From assembly GCA_003313425.1 (NCBI GenBank), contig NHZP01000141.1, positions 1 to 29,814 of the forward strand: a stretch of DNA of 29,814 nucleotides, read 5' to 3'. The first letter of the stretch is position 1. Every line of letters begins with the position of its first letter. Below the pieces are notes generated by a model. The model ran no database searches. It had not been told where the DNA came from and worked only from the letters and a program-made list of their open reading frames with translations. The translations under genes and the position numbers were made by a program. The DNA is from Pseudopyrenochaeta lycopersici (lineage: Eukaryota; Ascomycota; Dothideomycetes; Pleosporales; Pseudopyrenochaetaceae). Shown one piece after another: positions 20,446 through 29,814 of the stretch.

Positions 20446-20506
20446 ACAATCCAACAAAGCTTGAGGTCAAAGGAGACACAGCATTCAAACTCGTAACATT
20501 CGTGCA

Positions 20507-21529
20507 CTACAAATGGACATTAGATTTTGAGGTAGCAATCACAGCCGGATCCGCTTTCGAGGCACGAGCCGCATAACGTGCGAGGCTTAAGGTCTGGGTC
20601 TCAAATGGCTTCCCAAACGCAGAAGCGGAATACAAAGCTAGCGGGTCGGCTGTTAGAGCGCTGCGCGATCTGAAATCCGTAACCGCCGAGGGCATTGGGT
20701 CCTGCTGGATGAGCGGATGCTCGGTCTGCTCTGGTGGAATGCTCAGTGCAAGATCAACATCGAGACAAGAGGTATAGTATTCGTCCCTCCCATTGGGGTA
20801 AGTAGGGTCTTTCCCAGGCGCGTTCGGCCACTGCCACACCCAGTACATTGTGTAAGATTTGTCGACTTGGACGTCGTCAGGTATTCTGACGTCCGTTTCG
20901 CACAACAACTCGTGCTCACTCCCAGGTTGTCCCGGCAGGGGGTTGGGCGTTTGCTCTTTCCGGGTGTCTGCAGCAATTGCGTTATTCCCAAGTTGGTAGC
21001 ACCTTCCATCGTCGAAGTTCTGAGTGGTAAGGAGAACACCACGCGCATCACCGCCAGAACCGTCACGGGTCCATTTCAGCACGTCGAGTAGGACCTCTTC
21101 TTGGAGAGGCTGTTGGGTGCCAAATACAAAGACCGTGCCACCTTTCTCCGGCTTGCCCAGCAGGTTCTTTCCGCCATTTGGGATTGTGGCATGTCCGTTC
21201 TCTGCATATCGCATTGCGATCATCCCACCAGGCACGGTCTGCAAGCGAGGATAGTTGACAGTCTGGTGTGCAATGCGCTGAGAGGGATGACAGAGAAGAT
21301 CTGTGTGAGCCACAAATGGTGGCTGCCGTTCCAAGGGTGGAATCAACCATACGTCGGCATTTTGATCGAAGTGAGCGACGCCTTTATCTACAAAACCGCG
21401 AGGATAGCCGTACCCTGCCATGAAAGATCCGTTGGACGCAATGTTCGACAGCTGTTCCACCCACGAATGCGCACCAGCCAGCTTGACAAAGACTAACAGT
21501 AGGGACGCAATGGCTTGAGAAGGATGCAT
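20507..21529 (-). CDS. DUF7492 secreted protein, LPMO-like His-brace candidate
   Basis: Intact single-exon protein of 340 aa from ATG 21529. An N-terminal signal peptide (MHPSQAIASLLLVFVKLAGA) is followed by HSWVEQL, so cleavage after AGA would leave His as residue 1, as in lytic polysaccharide monooxygenases. Family blocks of DUF7492 follow: GSFMAGYGYPRGFVDKG, LLCHPSQRIAHQTVNYPRL, PGGMIAMRYAENGHATIPNG (a possible second His in GH), NFDDGRCYQLG, YTMYWVWQWPNAPGKDP and GRDEYYTSCLDVDL, all in the first 260 residues. The last 80 residues are polar and unstructured, without a GPI-type hydrophobic end. The protein is secreted and probably extracellular; copper-dependent polysaccharide oxidation is inferred by analogy with AA9/AA11 enzymes and unproven. 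The hAT element lies about 70 bp past the stop, within or near the 3' untranslated region, and could affect polyadenylation. Confidence 0.88.
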   Translation of the reverse strand: MHPSQAIASLLLVFVKLAGAHSWVEQLSNIASNGSFMAGYGYPRGFVDKGVAHFDQNADVWLIPPLERQPPFVAHTDLLCHPSQRIAHQTVNYPRLQTVPGGMIAMRYAENGHATIPNGGKNLLGKPEKGGTVFVFGTQQPLQEEVLLDVLKWTRDGSGGDARGVLLTTQNFDDGRCYQLGNNAIAADTRKEQTPNPLPGQPGSEHELLCETDVRIPDDVQVDKSYTMYWVWQWPNAPGKDPTYPNGRDEYYTSCLDVDLALSIPPEQTEHPLIQQDPMPSAVTDFRSRSALTADPLALYSASAFGKPFETQTLSLARYAARASKADPAVIATSKSNVHL

Positions 21530-21894
21530 CGTGTAGAGTCAGCCAACGTGGGTCCACGAGGGAGGCTGGCGGCGTGTGAGTGACAGGATGTACAAACTCT
21601 ACAGCTATGGCCGCGGCGGCTTTAAGGGCACAACATATCCACACTGGTGAGCATGATCAGATTGGAGAATTCTTCCATTGAATGACGTGAATGACCAAGC
21701 GGTTGTTCGATATGTTATCGTGATAGTCGTCACGTCGGTCATTGTCCACCGTTCGCTATGCCGGACGCTCAGATCGGAAAAGCTGCTGTGAAAGGGTGAG
21801 CCGTTAAGTTCAGCGCCACTTGGAGCAGCACCATCTGCTTGGAGGTCAGCCGATCCTGTATGAGGACGGACGATCGCATGAATTTTGCAGCAAG
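21530..21894. other. Upstream region of DUF7492 gene
   Basis: About 365 nt that must contain the promoter of the minus-strand secreted-protein gene. I find no clear TATA element. The long minus-strand frame across it (21605-22018) owes its length partly to the adjacent tandem repeat and shows no domain. Confidence 0.45.
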
Positions 21895-21975
21895 AAGCAG
21901 TACAAGCAGTATAAGCAGCATAAGTAGTATAAGCAGTATAAGCAGCATAAGTAGTATAAGCAGTATAAGCAGTAT
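21895..21975. repeat. 9-bp tandem repeat (nine units), higher order 27 bp
   Basis: Nine consecutive copies of an AAGCAGTAT-like unit, with variants AAGCAGCAT and AAGTAGTAT. The three variants recur in the same order (units 2-4 and 5-7), showing a 27-bp higher-order duplication. The period is a multiple of three, so all frames across it stay open, which explains spurious frames on both strands. Confidence 0.9.
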
Positions 21976-22045
21976 CCTGGGCGTCCACATCTCTATAGGC
22001 ATAACGCAACAAATTCATTCAATCCCCAAAGTCTAACCATAAAGG

Positions 22046-22047
<2 letters not shown>

Positions 22048-22094
<47 letters not shown>
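22048..22094. repeat. AC/GT microsatellite, 47 nt, at LINE 3' end
   Basis: An uninterrupted (AC)n tract. On the minus strand it reads (TG)n directly after GGGCGTTAATAAATTG, the apparent 3' end of the LINE remnant, so it is probably the element's tail or grew from it. Confidence 0.92.
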
Positions 22095-22096
<2 letters not shown>

Positions 22097-22391
22097 TTAT
22101 TAACGCCCGGCGGCTGAGCCGAAAGGACTACTATCACTGCTCTACTAATACATTGCCCGCAGTGGGTCCTGTTCTCCTTCAAGCCCATGCAATACGCCAT
22201 TCATACCTTATATTCCTTCATTTAACATTTCTCTTCGATTTCTCGTGGGTTAGTAATGTTGTTAGTAAACTGCTTGAATGCTTTTCTCCAAGTGTTCAGC
22301 GTCCTATCTTCGGCAACTGAAGCGGTGTCTGCTTTCTGTGGCACGAGGTGATATGTTGGTGAGTCGGGTTGGGTGTTAGTTAGGTAGGTAG

Positions 22392-23144
22392 TTAGGTGTC
22401 CTGATTAGTCTGCCGTTGGTTTGCATCGAGTCGACCTGTGGCTATTGCGAACCGTATCGTTGCTCGGACAGCGTTCATGTTCGGAGTCCAGTTCTTGTCA
22501 TCAGCTGTGGTCTTTCCGCCGAGGAAGAAAGATAGATTCCCTCTGCCTGTGTCTGTGCATTGTAGCATCTCTGTTCGGAGCGTTGTCCATCTTCTGCACC
22601 GGAAGAGGAAGTGTTCTACTGTCTCTTGCGCTTGTCCGTATTCACACTGGTCTGTTGACGCAGCATTGATTCGGTGGAGATATACGTTCAGTCTTGCCAT
22701 GCCTGTCCTGAGTTGGGCGAGCGTGTTCGCTTCTTTCCATGATAGTCGGTCATAGAGCTGTCGCGTATGTTTGCCTGGTAATGCTTTGTCTATTCTTTTA
22801 GAGTAGCTCCCGACGTTTTCCAGTAACCCCCTAGCGGTGGCACGATGCTTAGCTCGCGCAATGTTAAGGGTGGTCGATCGCATTCTGGGGAGTTGTGTCT
22901 GTGGGGTGACACCCTGTCTCGTTGCCGCTTTTGCCTTCGCCTTAGCAAGCTTCAACAGTGCGTTTTCTTCACTTGACCGCAGCCATAATACAGTTATCGT
23001 GTTTCCATTTCTTTTCAGTGCTCTTATGGATTCATAGGTGCGGCATGTCAGTACAGTTGCTTGCGAAACCGCCTGCACCTTTTTGCGCACACAAAGATTC
23101 TTGGCCCCCACTGCACTAGGACACCCATGCTGTTGTGTGGCCAA
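22392..23144 (-). pseudogene. LINE ORF2 C-terminal fragment (RNase H end and zinc-knuckle-like region)
   Basis: About 250 codons without an ATG start; a stop codon precedes the frame at 23145-23147. The first part (SIRALKRNGNTITVLWLRSS, then NALLKLAKAKAKAAT) matches the last strands of the RNase H domain of fungal Tad-clade elements, where ITVLWL stands for the usual 'WVPSH/SSEEN' block. The second part (DKALPGKHTRQLYDRLSWKE, LAQLRTGMARLNVYLHRI) and CEYGQAQETVEHFLFRCRRW form the conserved C-terminal knuckle region; the second Cys of the usual CxxCG is Tyr here. RNase H catalytic acids upstream are missing. Not functional on its own. Confidence 0.8.
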
Positions 23145-26100
23145 TCATCTGCCTTCAGTGTCAACAGCGGAACCCCCTCGAACTCCGCAGAATCGCCTTA
23201 CAGGAACATGGTTGGTTGAAAGGCAGCAAGGACTTGGGGCCGCAAGGGTCAAAAATCTTCGTGTGCCCAAACGGTGAAGGCGGTTTCGCAAGCAACTGTA
23301 TGAAGGCTACCGCAGCAGCCATCGGTCACCTTTGCTAACCAATCATGCATACGTACACGGCGAAGAGCATGAGATTGATGAACTGAGGGTTCGTTGCTGA
23401 AACCAAGCGATCACCCAGTAGCATCCAATGATTCAACGGGGAAGACCGAAAATGCTGACGATCTTCAGACGGGAATCGTGTTAGGCTGTATCGAGCTTCG
23501 TGCCACGTGGCCATATGCACTCGTGCGCAATCGACGAGCGATCATCGAATGCTTACTCGCCTCAAAGCCAGATGGCGTTAATCTACAGCGCACCGGGCCG
23601 AACGATGAATGGCACTGGATGAGCGATGACAGTCATCCAATTAGCTACCTGGTCAGCACTTGATTGTAGCGGAACGACCCGCGCCCAGTGCTGATGGTCA
23701 TCACATGTGGCGCATTCTAGCGTGTTAATGCTGGTGTTGTGGTTACCCACTTAGAGGATAATGATTATGATCCCCTTAATACCACGTCAACGACCATCAG
23801 CGTTCTACTCACATGGCTAACCTGTCAATGCAAGCACTGTTAGGCATGACCGGTCATGACTCGTGGGTTCCATGCTTCATGACGCAAGCAACAAACCATT
23901 CATCCCACGCCAGTCCAGTCTCGGCTAAAATAAGCCTTTCCTGACTTCACGAGTTATGAGTCAGTCACGAAAATCTCCGGGCTAATCAAACAGCGGCGCC
24001 GGAAACTGGGCAATTGACTGCAGAGGGGAGTGTTGGAGTCTCCTTCTCGAATCCTCACAGCTTGCCCACACATGTGGCAATGTAATGTTGCTGCTCGTTG
24101 TTACCATTACATGTTTCGTTTCGAATGTTGAGACGATGGTGCTAAGCCGCAATGGGCTGCCCTCCGCAAGGATATTGCACGCTGCGGCGTGGCGGCTTGC
24201 TGCTGCGTGGAAATGGGGCGTTGGCACATCAGCACGCGAAACAAGCAAGTACATCGTGGTGGGTACACAAGGACACCAGGTTACGCGGAGCTCTTCGATA
24301 CTAACTGCTTACCTCCATCACTACAATCGGCCAGTATTTTTGTGCTATCTCTGATCTGCTTATGCCTCCATGTCAGCTATGGTAAACGTGTCAGGGTTAG
24401 CTTCGAATCATCGCTATGCTAGCAGCTGGCACTCCTATATTGATACCCTGCTTATCACCCAAGCCGTTCATCATACTTTTGCCTCACGTGGAATTGATTA
24501 CTTGAGAAAGCTAGTTTTTCGACACGGCGGACAGTAAGCACTGTAATGGAAGCCAGAACTGTGGTGCACAATATTGGCACTTGCTTCGCAGATGATATTC
24601 TATCAGCATAAGCGTACTGGAGGCCAGTGGCTATAAAGGTGTGGGCGCAGCATGCTCTAAGCCCTCGAATGTGGTCACACATCGCTACACTCAAGGCTCA
24701 CTCCCAGCGAGGGATTGCGACGCAACAAGCGACTCAATCCAGCTTCGTCATTTCATACCACAAATTCTGTCCCAGTTCTCCTATATCGAGCCCGGTGTAA
24801 CAGCCCGATACCCGGTGAAACAATGCTCTTGTTTTGAACGTCTGAGCGACAACGTGTTGGTGATGCCACAGTGGGCCGACTCTGCTAACCACAATGTCTG
24901 CCGTTGAGACACTAGAGAAATGCCAGGTGCTGCGCTAGCTGATATTAGGGAAGGCCTCGCGCTCCAGGCTTGCGCGCGAAGTTTCGTGTTCAATTCCGCG
25001 TTCAATTCCGCGTTTCCGCTAGCTCCGTGCTTATTTCCGGTCTACATCCTCTGTCCACTTGGTCAGTACCCTATAGCCTACATTATGCATGGTACTAACA
25101 TGCCAGTACGGTTGGCGCCGCTTAGCACCGCATTCGTACTCTTTATACTTAGGCCTATAGTGCTTCTCAGGCTGTTTTACGAGGCGTGAGAGCTTCATTG
25201 AGGCCTTTGAGAGCCGAAGGCTGGCTTTGGGGAAATTCCTCAGCTATCTGGTAAATCTCGTGCGTCTCAGAGCGTGGTGCGCACACGGTCGCGTCAGCCG
25301 CAAGCGCGAGTCATCATGGTCAAGTCCGGAGGTATCATCACATTGGCTTGTACAACCTCTAGTAACGTTAACGGCTGATACCACCTTCCCTTCGAGCAAG
25401 CTTTGCTAATCTCTCTCAGGCAATTGAACGCGTACACGAACAATAAAATCGAGATTCATCTACCTATCCGGGTTTCGTGCCCTGCATCCACAAAATTTCT
25501 TGTGCAACAACTGAGTATAATACGCCGAAATTGCTTGCCCATTCTACGACTGCTTGTTGAGATCTTTGCTGACTAGTGGCACGGTTTTGGCGTTGCATTC
25601 AAACACAAATCTTGCTCAGAATCACCGACAACTTCGAGAGAATTACTCGGATTGCGCGCGTCGTTGGTAGCTTGCCCCAACCTTTGCGATATTCTCTAGG
25701 GTCATCTACTCTACGTAAGTCCCGATCCAAAGAGCAAGCGGCTTGTTCGCCTCTTCAGCTCTATACCTATACCTCCCCATTCTTACTGAACAGAAGATCT
25801 GCGCCCTGGAAAATGTGCCTGCAGGTCAGCTTAAATCAAAATATCTATCGCTACATGCTAGGCGGGGCTACAGTATCAACGTCGTACGGGCTGACTACTG
25901 AAATAGGTCAATGTCATGATATTCAGCCTTACCCATACGCTGCTCATATTCGTTCTCAATTAGACTACTCACAGGGTACCTCTCCTTTTTCGCCGCAACT
26001 GGATAAGTCCTCAAGGCCTTTTCGGGTCGCTTCTTCTGCTCCTAGCTTATCCACACGGTCACCACCCCACGAGGTAAGAGTAAGTTCAATACCTTTGTCA

Positions 26101-27687
26101 CCCTATTTGTACTATACACTAACTGTCGTGCCCGGCGCCTTTGCTAGAATATAAATCGCAGCATCGGCTGAGAGCATTTGTGGCTGTCAACTTAGGTGAG
26201 CGATTCACAAGGCTGTACAATCCTCGCCAGGCCGTGCTCAAGCAGGGCGTGGAGGCGTTGACCCCGCTTCTGCAGCTCGATTTCCGCTAATCCGACTCTC
26301 GCAGGGATCAGTCCGATTATGCCCAACAGATGTTCCGCATCTATTGACAGTCAGTAAGTGATCGCTCCGTTTATTGCGGTTAAGTATGGCGACACTCAAA
26401 GGTTGACAGCACCATGGATTCAATCTGGGGCTTCCCAGATTGGCCGCTTGCTGTGACACTGACATCCTTAAATTCAAGAGTAATCGCCGCCTAAGCGTGT
26501 GCCATTCATTCAAACTTCTCGCAGCGTCGACCAATGGCTGAAACATGACCAGAAACTGACATTCCAAACACTGAGGCAACCGACGTCTTCGATGCTGTCG
26601 AATGGCAACCTTCGCTCTACCATCCTACCTCTGTCGAGCTGAATCAAGATCCTCGAGGTCCACAAGAGACAGTAAGTCCTATATGGCCCTCGATGATCAT
26701 CCGAGATGTATCAAGACTGCGGGACAAGCTTGAAGTCTGACTGACTAGTCCCTAGATCTCGTCTATCAACTTCGGATGCCGCTGAGGCGCGTATCTACAA
26801 TCCGTTGTGTCCCATAAAAGTATGTGTCCGTGGATCTCGCTAACGCCAATCAGGCTCCAAATCTTTGCAGCATGCGATCTATACAAGGGACGCACCGACC
26901 AACGTCGAAGAAGACGCTAGCCGGCAGCTAAGTAGCTTCAAGCGCACTCCGACTCTTAGATGTCTCGCGGATTTGAATGCTCATACGCGACATTGAGTTC
27001 CCCTGCTCGCAATCGCAACGTCATCTGCTGACATCTGTCTCGTAGCGCCCTGGCACCGAATCAAGCTAGCGGTTGGCCTGGCTCTTGAGATCTACTGCGC
27101 GAAGGACCATCAGGTAAGCGGTCTTTCATCGTGCCTACTGGTTCTGTACAAGCTCTACCTAATCAGTAAGGCTTGGTGTTAATATTTTCTACACTCGCGA
27201 AAGAAAGGTTACATGTTTAGTGTGCTTCTAGCGACGTGCACAGCGATTTCACAACATTTTGAAGGCCCCTGGACCTGCAACCAGCTAACTGTTTGGAGCA
27301 GGGCCCGTAACGGCTTGTGTACGCAAGAGCATCATGTCGCAATGATATATGTAGCGTCCCATGGCGCGTGGGGCGAGTAAACTGTGTGAGTCTTTCTCCC
27401 GCCCTGGCATCCTGGTCTGGCTTATTTACAGGAAACGGCACAATCAGTGATGCGGATCGCGACGATCAAGAGGAAGATTCAATCGCTCGAGACAGGTAGC
27501 TGGGGTAAGCACAATCGGCAAAGTCTTCAGCAAATCGCTGTGGCATTCTCCGGTCCCAACCCAGGATTCTTCATATCACCTCTTGGCGGCCGCTGACGTT
27601 AACACAGAACGCCATACTACAAAACCGATTATACGACTAGTGGCCTAAGTGTAAACGTGGAAAAGAGGGGCCAAGCCGCCTTGCTGT

Positions 27688-27702
27688 GGGGGGGGGGGGG
27701 GG
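27688..27702. repeat. Poly-G run of 15
   Basis: Fifteen consecutive G, an unusually long G homopolymer. Its true length is unreliable in most sequencing data. It may form G-quadruplex structures. Confidence 0.9.
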
Positions 27703-28100
27703 AAATCCGCCGAACGGTGATGGCTTGCCAACGCATGCATATGCATACCATGTCTAGCGCGCGGACCGCGCCTCCCGGCACCACCCTGCATATCTCCGAG
27801 TCAGTGTTATGCAGGCAGTCCACATACATCGTGTCTGCTGCCGAGTCCAACCCTGGCCCGTGTCATGCAATTGCACGGCGCCGCCATCATCCCGCTGCCT
27901 GTCAGTCCTCTTCGGGGCCCAGCGCTCCCTTAGGCCCGGTACTTCACAATTGAACTCAGATCCCCGAAACTTCAACGAACACAGCGGGATGATTCTGTAC
28001 CAACAGTCAAGAGCAAGTCGCCTCCGCGCAAGTGACTGCGCTTGTGAAGGCCGCAGGTGGCCTCAATCAACTCTGGCCGTACTGACTGCATAAAGCGTGC

Positions 28101-28131
28101 AGAGAGAGAAGAGAGAAGAGAGAAGAGAGAG
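28101..28131. repeat. GA-rich microsatellite (7-bp AGAGAAG units)
   Basis: A 31-nt purine tract in which an AGAGAAG unit recurs about three times, flanked by AG dinucleotides. Located about 210 nt before the O-methyltransferase remnant start. Confidence 0.85.
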
Positions 28132-28341
28132 TATCTGCTTCATTCTCGTTTCTAGCCTCTAAGCATTAGTACAGTTTTGACCCCATGGACCGGTGGCCCA
28201 AATCAGCTACTGTGCAATACACAAACTAGGCTAGGCACACTAACGAGACTCGTCCAGCATATCTGAACATAAGGCGTTAAAAGTCATTTGCAAATTTCGG
28301 GGGGGTTCCACATCGAAGCAGCACTCGCCCAAGGCGGTATC

Positions 28342-29814
28342 ATGAAAGCTGAACAGCAGTCCGCCCTTTTCGAGCTGGCGACGGAGGTTCAGCAGCTGAC
28401 AACTCAGATTGTCAAAGATCTGACTGCGAAGAATCTACGGGAGCCAACATTTGAAGTAGACTCCGAAACAATGCCGGAAACTCCAGAGCAGATTGCCCTC
28501 CGTGCACGGCTGAATGATGCCGCTCGAGATCTACTACGCCTCGTGAATGGCCCAGAAACGATGCGCGGACCTTCGTATGCTACTTGTACGATCTGGCAGC
28601 CTGGCAAGTAGCTTGTGAATCCAACTTCTTCGAAGCAATTCCCGAAGATAGAGTCGCTAACATCAAGAGATTGCGGAGAAAGTTGGAATGGACGAAGATC
28701 GTGTTGGTCGCTTCTTGCGCATGCTAGCTACGGACGGAGTTTTTGAGGAAGTGGAAAAGGATGTGTTCAAACATACGTCCGCGAAGTGTTCTTTACCTGA
28801 AAGACAAGCAGTGGCGGGGATGTATGCACTATCAGTGCGATTATTCTGCTCGACGTTGTAGAATTACGATGCTAATACAGCCTATAGGTTGGATGAATTC
28901 TTCAGAGCAGCAACTGAGACTTCCGCAAGTATCCAGGAATCAACCCTCGTGAGCAATAGGCAGAAGAAAGCTTTTGTGATGAGGCACGGAAACGGATTTG
29001 TTTCAATTCTACAAGCAAGACCCACAACGAGAGCAGGTCGCTTTGCGAGCGCGATGGCTGGAGTCTCCAGACGCACTACTCTCCTTCTCCAACTTGCAGG
29101 TTACTGTGCTAACTTCCTTGTAGTCGAGCGCCATTTTGAAACTCTCAAGGAGAGCCTCTCTTGGGATCAAATCAGCAGAGGCAAAATCATCGCTGTCGGT
29201 GGTAGAAGTGGCCACATGAGTGTCTCGCTCGCCCGGTAAGTTTGAAACAAACCCAATGCTCTACAACAAGCTCACTTACAGCTGCTCGAGGCCTTCCCAA
29301 ATCTTGAACTCATTGTCCAGGATTCTCTGACCATGCTGTCATCGGCTATCCAGAACGACTTCTCAGATCTCAATGGTCGAGTTACGTTCATGCCGCATGA
29401 CTTCTTCGCTACTCAACTCGTCTCAGGCGCACCAGCATATCTTTTGAGGTACGTAACCCATAACTGGAACGACGTGGACTGTATCCGTATCTCCAGGGCG
29501 CTCCTTCCTGCCTTGGAGAAAAGCACTCCTGGACACCACTCTTGATCAACGATGTTGTACCGCCAACACTGGAGAAAGCCTCAATTTTCCACGACAATCA
29601 CATGTGCCAGGTTGACATCATGATGATGCTGGTCCTCGGGCTAAACAGAGAATAGAAGAACAGTTCCGGCATTTGCTCTCGGATGCAGGTTCACGATTCA
29701 AGGTTAGCAAAGTTAAACTGATGTTGCTCTGAGACCATTCGCTAATGTCTCTTCCAGATCAAAGCTATTCACGGAAAGGGCAACATGAGCCAGATCGAGG
29801 CACATCTGGATATT
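28342..29814 (+). pseudogene. SAM-dependent O-methyltransferase (AflP/OmtA type), multiply frameshifted, 3' partial
   Basis: Class I O-methyltransferase of the type found in fungal secondary-metabolite clusters, which moves a methyl group from S-adenosylmethionine to a phenolic or polyketide hydroxyl. Coding starts at ATG 28342 (EQQSALFELATEVQQL) and runs past the window end. Blocks seen in order: LRLVNGPETM, DLAAWQVACESNFFEAIPED, GRFLRMLATDGVFEE, DEFFRAATETSASIQ, AGRFASAMAGVS, the SAM motif, NDFSDLNGRVTFMPHDFF, YVTHNWND (catalytic His codon 29459-29461) and DIMMMLVLG. Frame changes are needed near 28575, 28667, 28784, 29235, 29532 and 29640: five fit a lost base, and that at 28784 an extra base. 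Introns 28835-28887, 29236-29281 and 29703-29757 keep normal GT..AG ends. A further intron-like segment may lie at 29060-29124. SAM motif I reads AVGGRSGH where the family has DVGGGSGH, so the acidic residue and a Gly are changed. Non-functional as assembled. Confidence 0.87.

Larger units (their letters stand above)
22048..23144 (-). mobile_element. 5'-truncated LINE remnant (Tad-type non-LTR retrotransposon)
   Basis: Minus-strand element with the C-terminal end of an ORF2 polyprotein (22392-23144), then about 300 nt of 3' untranslated sequence ending in GGGCGTTAATAAATTG and a (TG)n tract. The endonuclease and reverse transcriptase are missing, as usual for 5'-truncated LINE copies. The right boundary near 23144 is only where the coding similarity stops. 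No target duplication could be found beside the microsatellite. Confidence 0.72.
23145..28341. other. Gene-poor 5.2-kb stretch
   Basis: No supportable gene. The longest frame (25576-26154, plus, 192 codons) has no recognisable domain or start context. Between about 26590 and 27500 several GTAAGT/GTATGT donors and CAG/TAG acceptors sit at intron-like distances (for example 27114-27166) next to short open pieces, which may be a decayed multi-exon gene; I cannot assemble a continuous frame. Minor repeats: two 12-bp copies near 24988-25011, a 15-G run at 27688, and a GA-rich tract at 28101. Confidence 0.5.

Noticed and set aside
21605..22018. 137-codon minus-strand frame across the 9-bp tandem repeat
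   Set aside because: Its length comes from a repeat whose period is a multiple of three, which keeps every frame open; the rest has no domain and covers the promoter of the DUF7492 gene.
23135..23338. Plus-strand frame with several Cys (CLQCQQ.. and VCP..) suggesting a zinc finger
   Set aside because: The spacing of Cys/His does not fit a known finger, and the 5' part overlaps the antisense of the LINE remnant.
25576..26154. 192-codon open frame on the plus strand
   Set aside because: No ATG at the start of the frame, no recognisable domain, random-looking composition; not listed as a gene.
1..29814. CRISPR arrays, bacterial operons, rRNA genes
   Set aside because: No regularly spaced repeats, ribosome-binding sites or rRNA motifs; the gene families and introns are fungal.

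Overview
This window reads as nuclear DNA of a filamentous ascomycete (Pezizomycotina). The introns I can place are 46-57 nt with GT..AG ends, and several carry CTAAT-like branch points. Gene density is low. The recognisable families are fungal: 2EXR/DUF7730 'LPRELRDxIY' proteins, a fungal POT1/Cdc13 OB-fold protein, a DUF7492 secreted protein, a nucleoside 2-deoxyribosyltransferase-like protein, an AflP/OmtA-type O-methyltransferase, a hAT transposon and a Tad-type LINE. Expanded 2EXR/DUF7730 families suggest a Dothideomycete, but this is inference and the species cannot be named.

Layout. 1-929 is the 3' part of a class I HMG-CoA reductase-like gene whose frame is broken twice by single-base losses. 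2.6-3.4 kb holds an intact 2EXR-type gene. 4.5-5.5 kb holds the N-terminal OB-fold half of a telomeric ssDNA-binding (POT1/Cdc13) protein, cut by an in-frame TGA. 6-10.5 kb carries small orphan genes: an acidic protein on the minus strand; a three-exon gene for a coiled-coil protein with a C-terminal nuclear localisation signal, which no single open frame shows; a 295-aa orphan preceded by four CGG-N5-CCG sites in 66 bp; and a weak 123-aa candidate. 12.8-14.7 kb holds a DUF7730-like gene and, on the other strand, a frameshifted paralogue of the first 2EXR gene. 16.4-17.3 kb encodes an intact nucleoside 2-deoxyribosyltransferase-like protein.

17.77-20.44 kb is a nearly complete hAT transposon with 23-bp perfect terminal inverted repeats, an 8-bp target duplication, a 57-nt intron and one frame break before the BED finger. 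It sits about 70 bp past the stop codon of an intact minus-strand DUF7492 secreted protein that has LPMO-like features. 22.05-23.14 kb is a 5'-truncated LINE remnant ending in a 47-nt AC/GT microsatellite. About 5 kb (23.1-28.3 kb) then shows no supportable gene. The window ends in a degraded O-methyltransferase gene with six single-base frame breaks and a damaged SAM-binding motif.

Taken together this looks like an accessory, transposon-visited, gene-poor region in which metabolic genes are decaying and orphan genes sit between lineage-specific families. No operon-like or clearly cooperating gene system is visible. The most unusual observations are the CGG-N5-CCG array, the near-intact hAT element beside an LPMO-like gene, and the concentration of single-base indels in the genes at both edges, which may be real decay or uncorrected assembly error.
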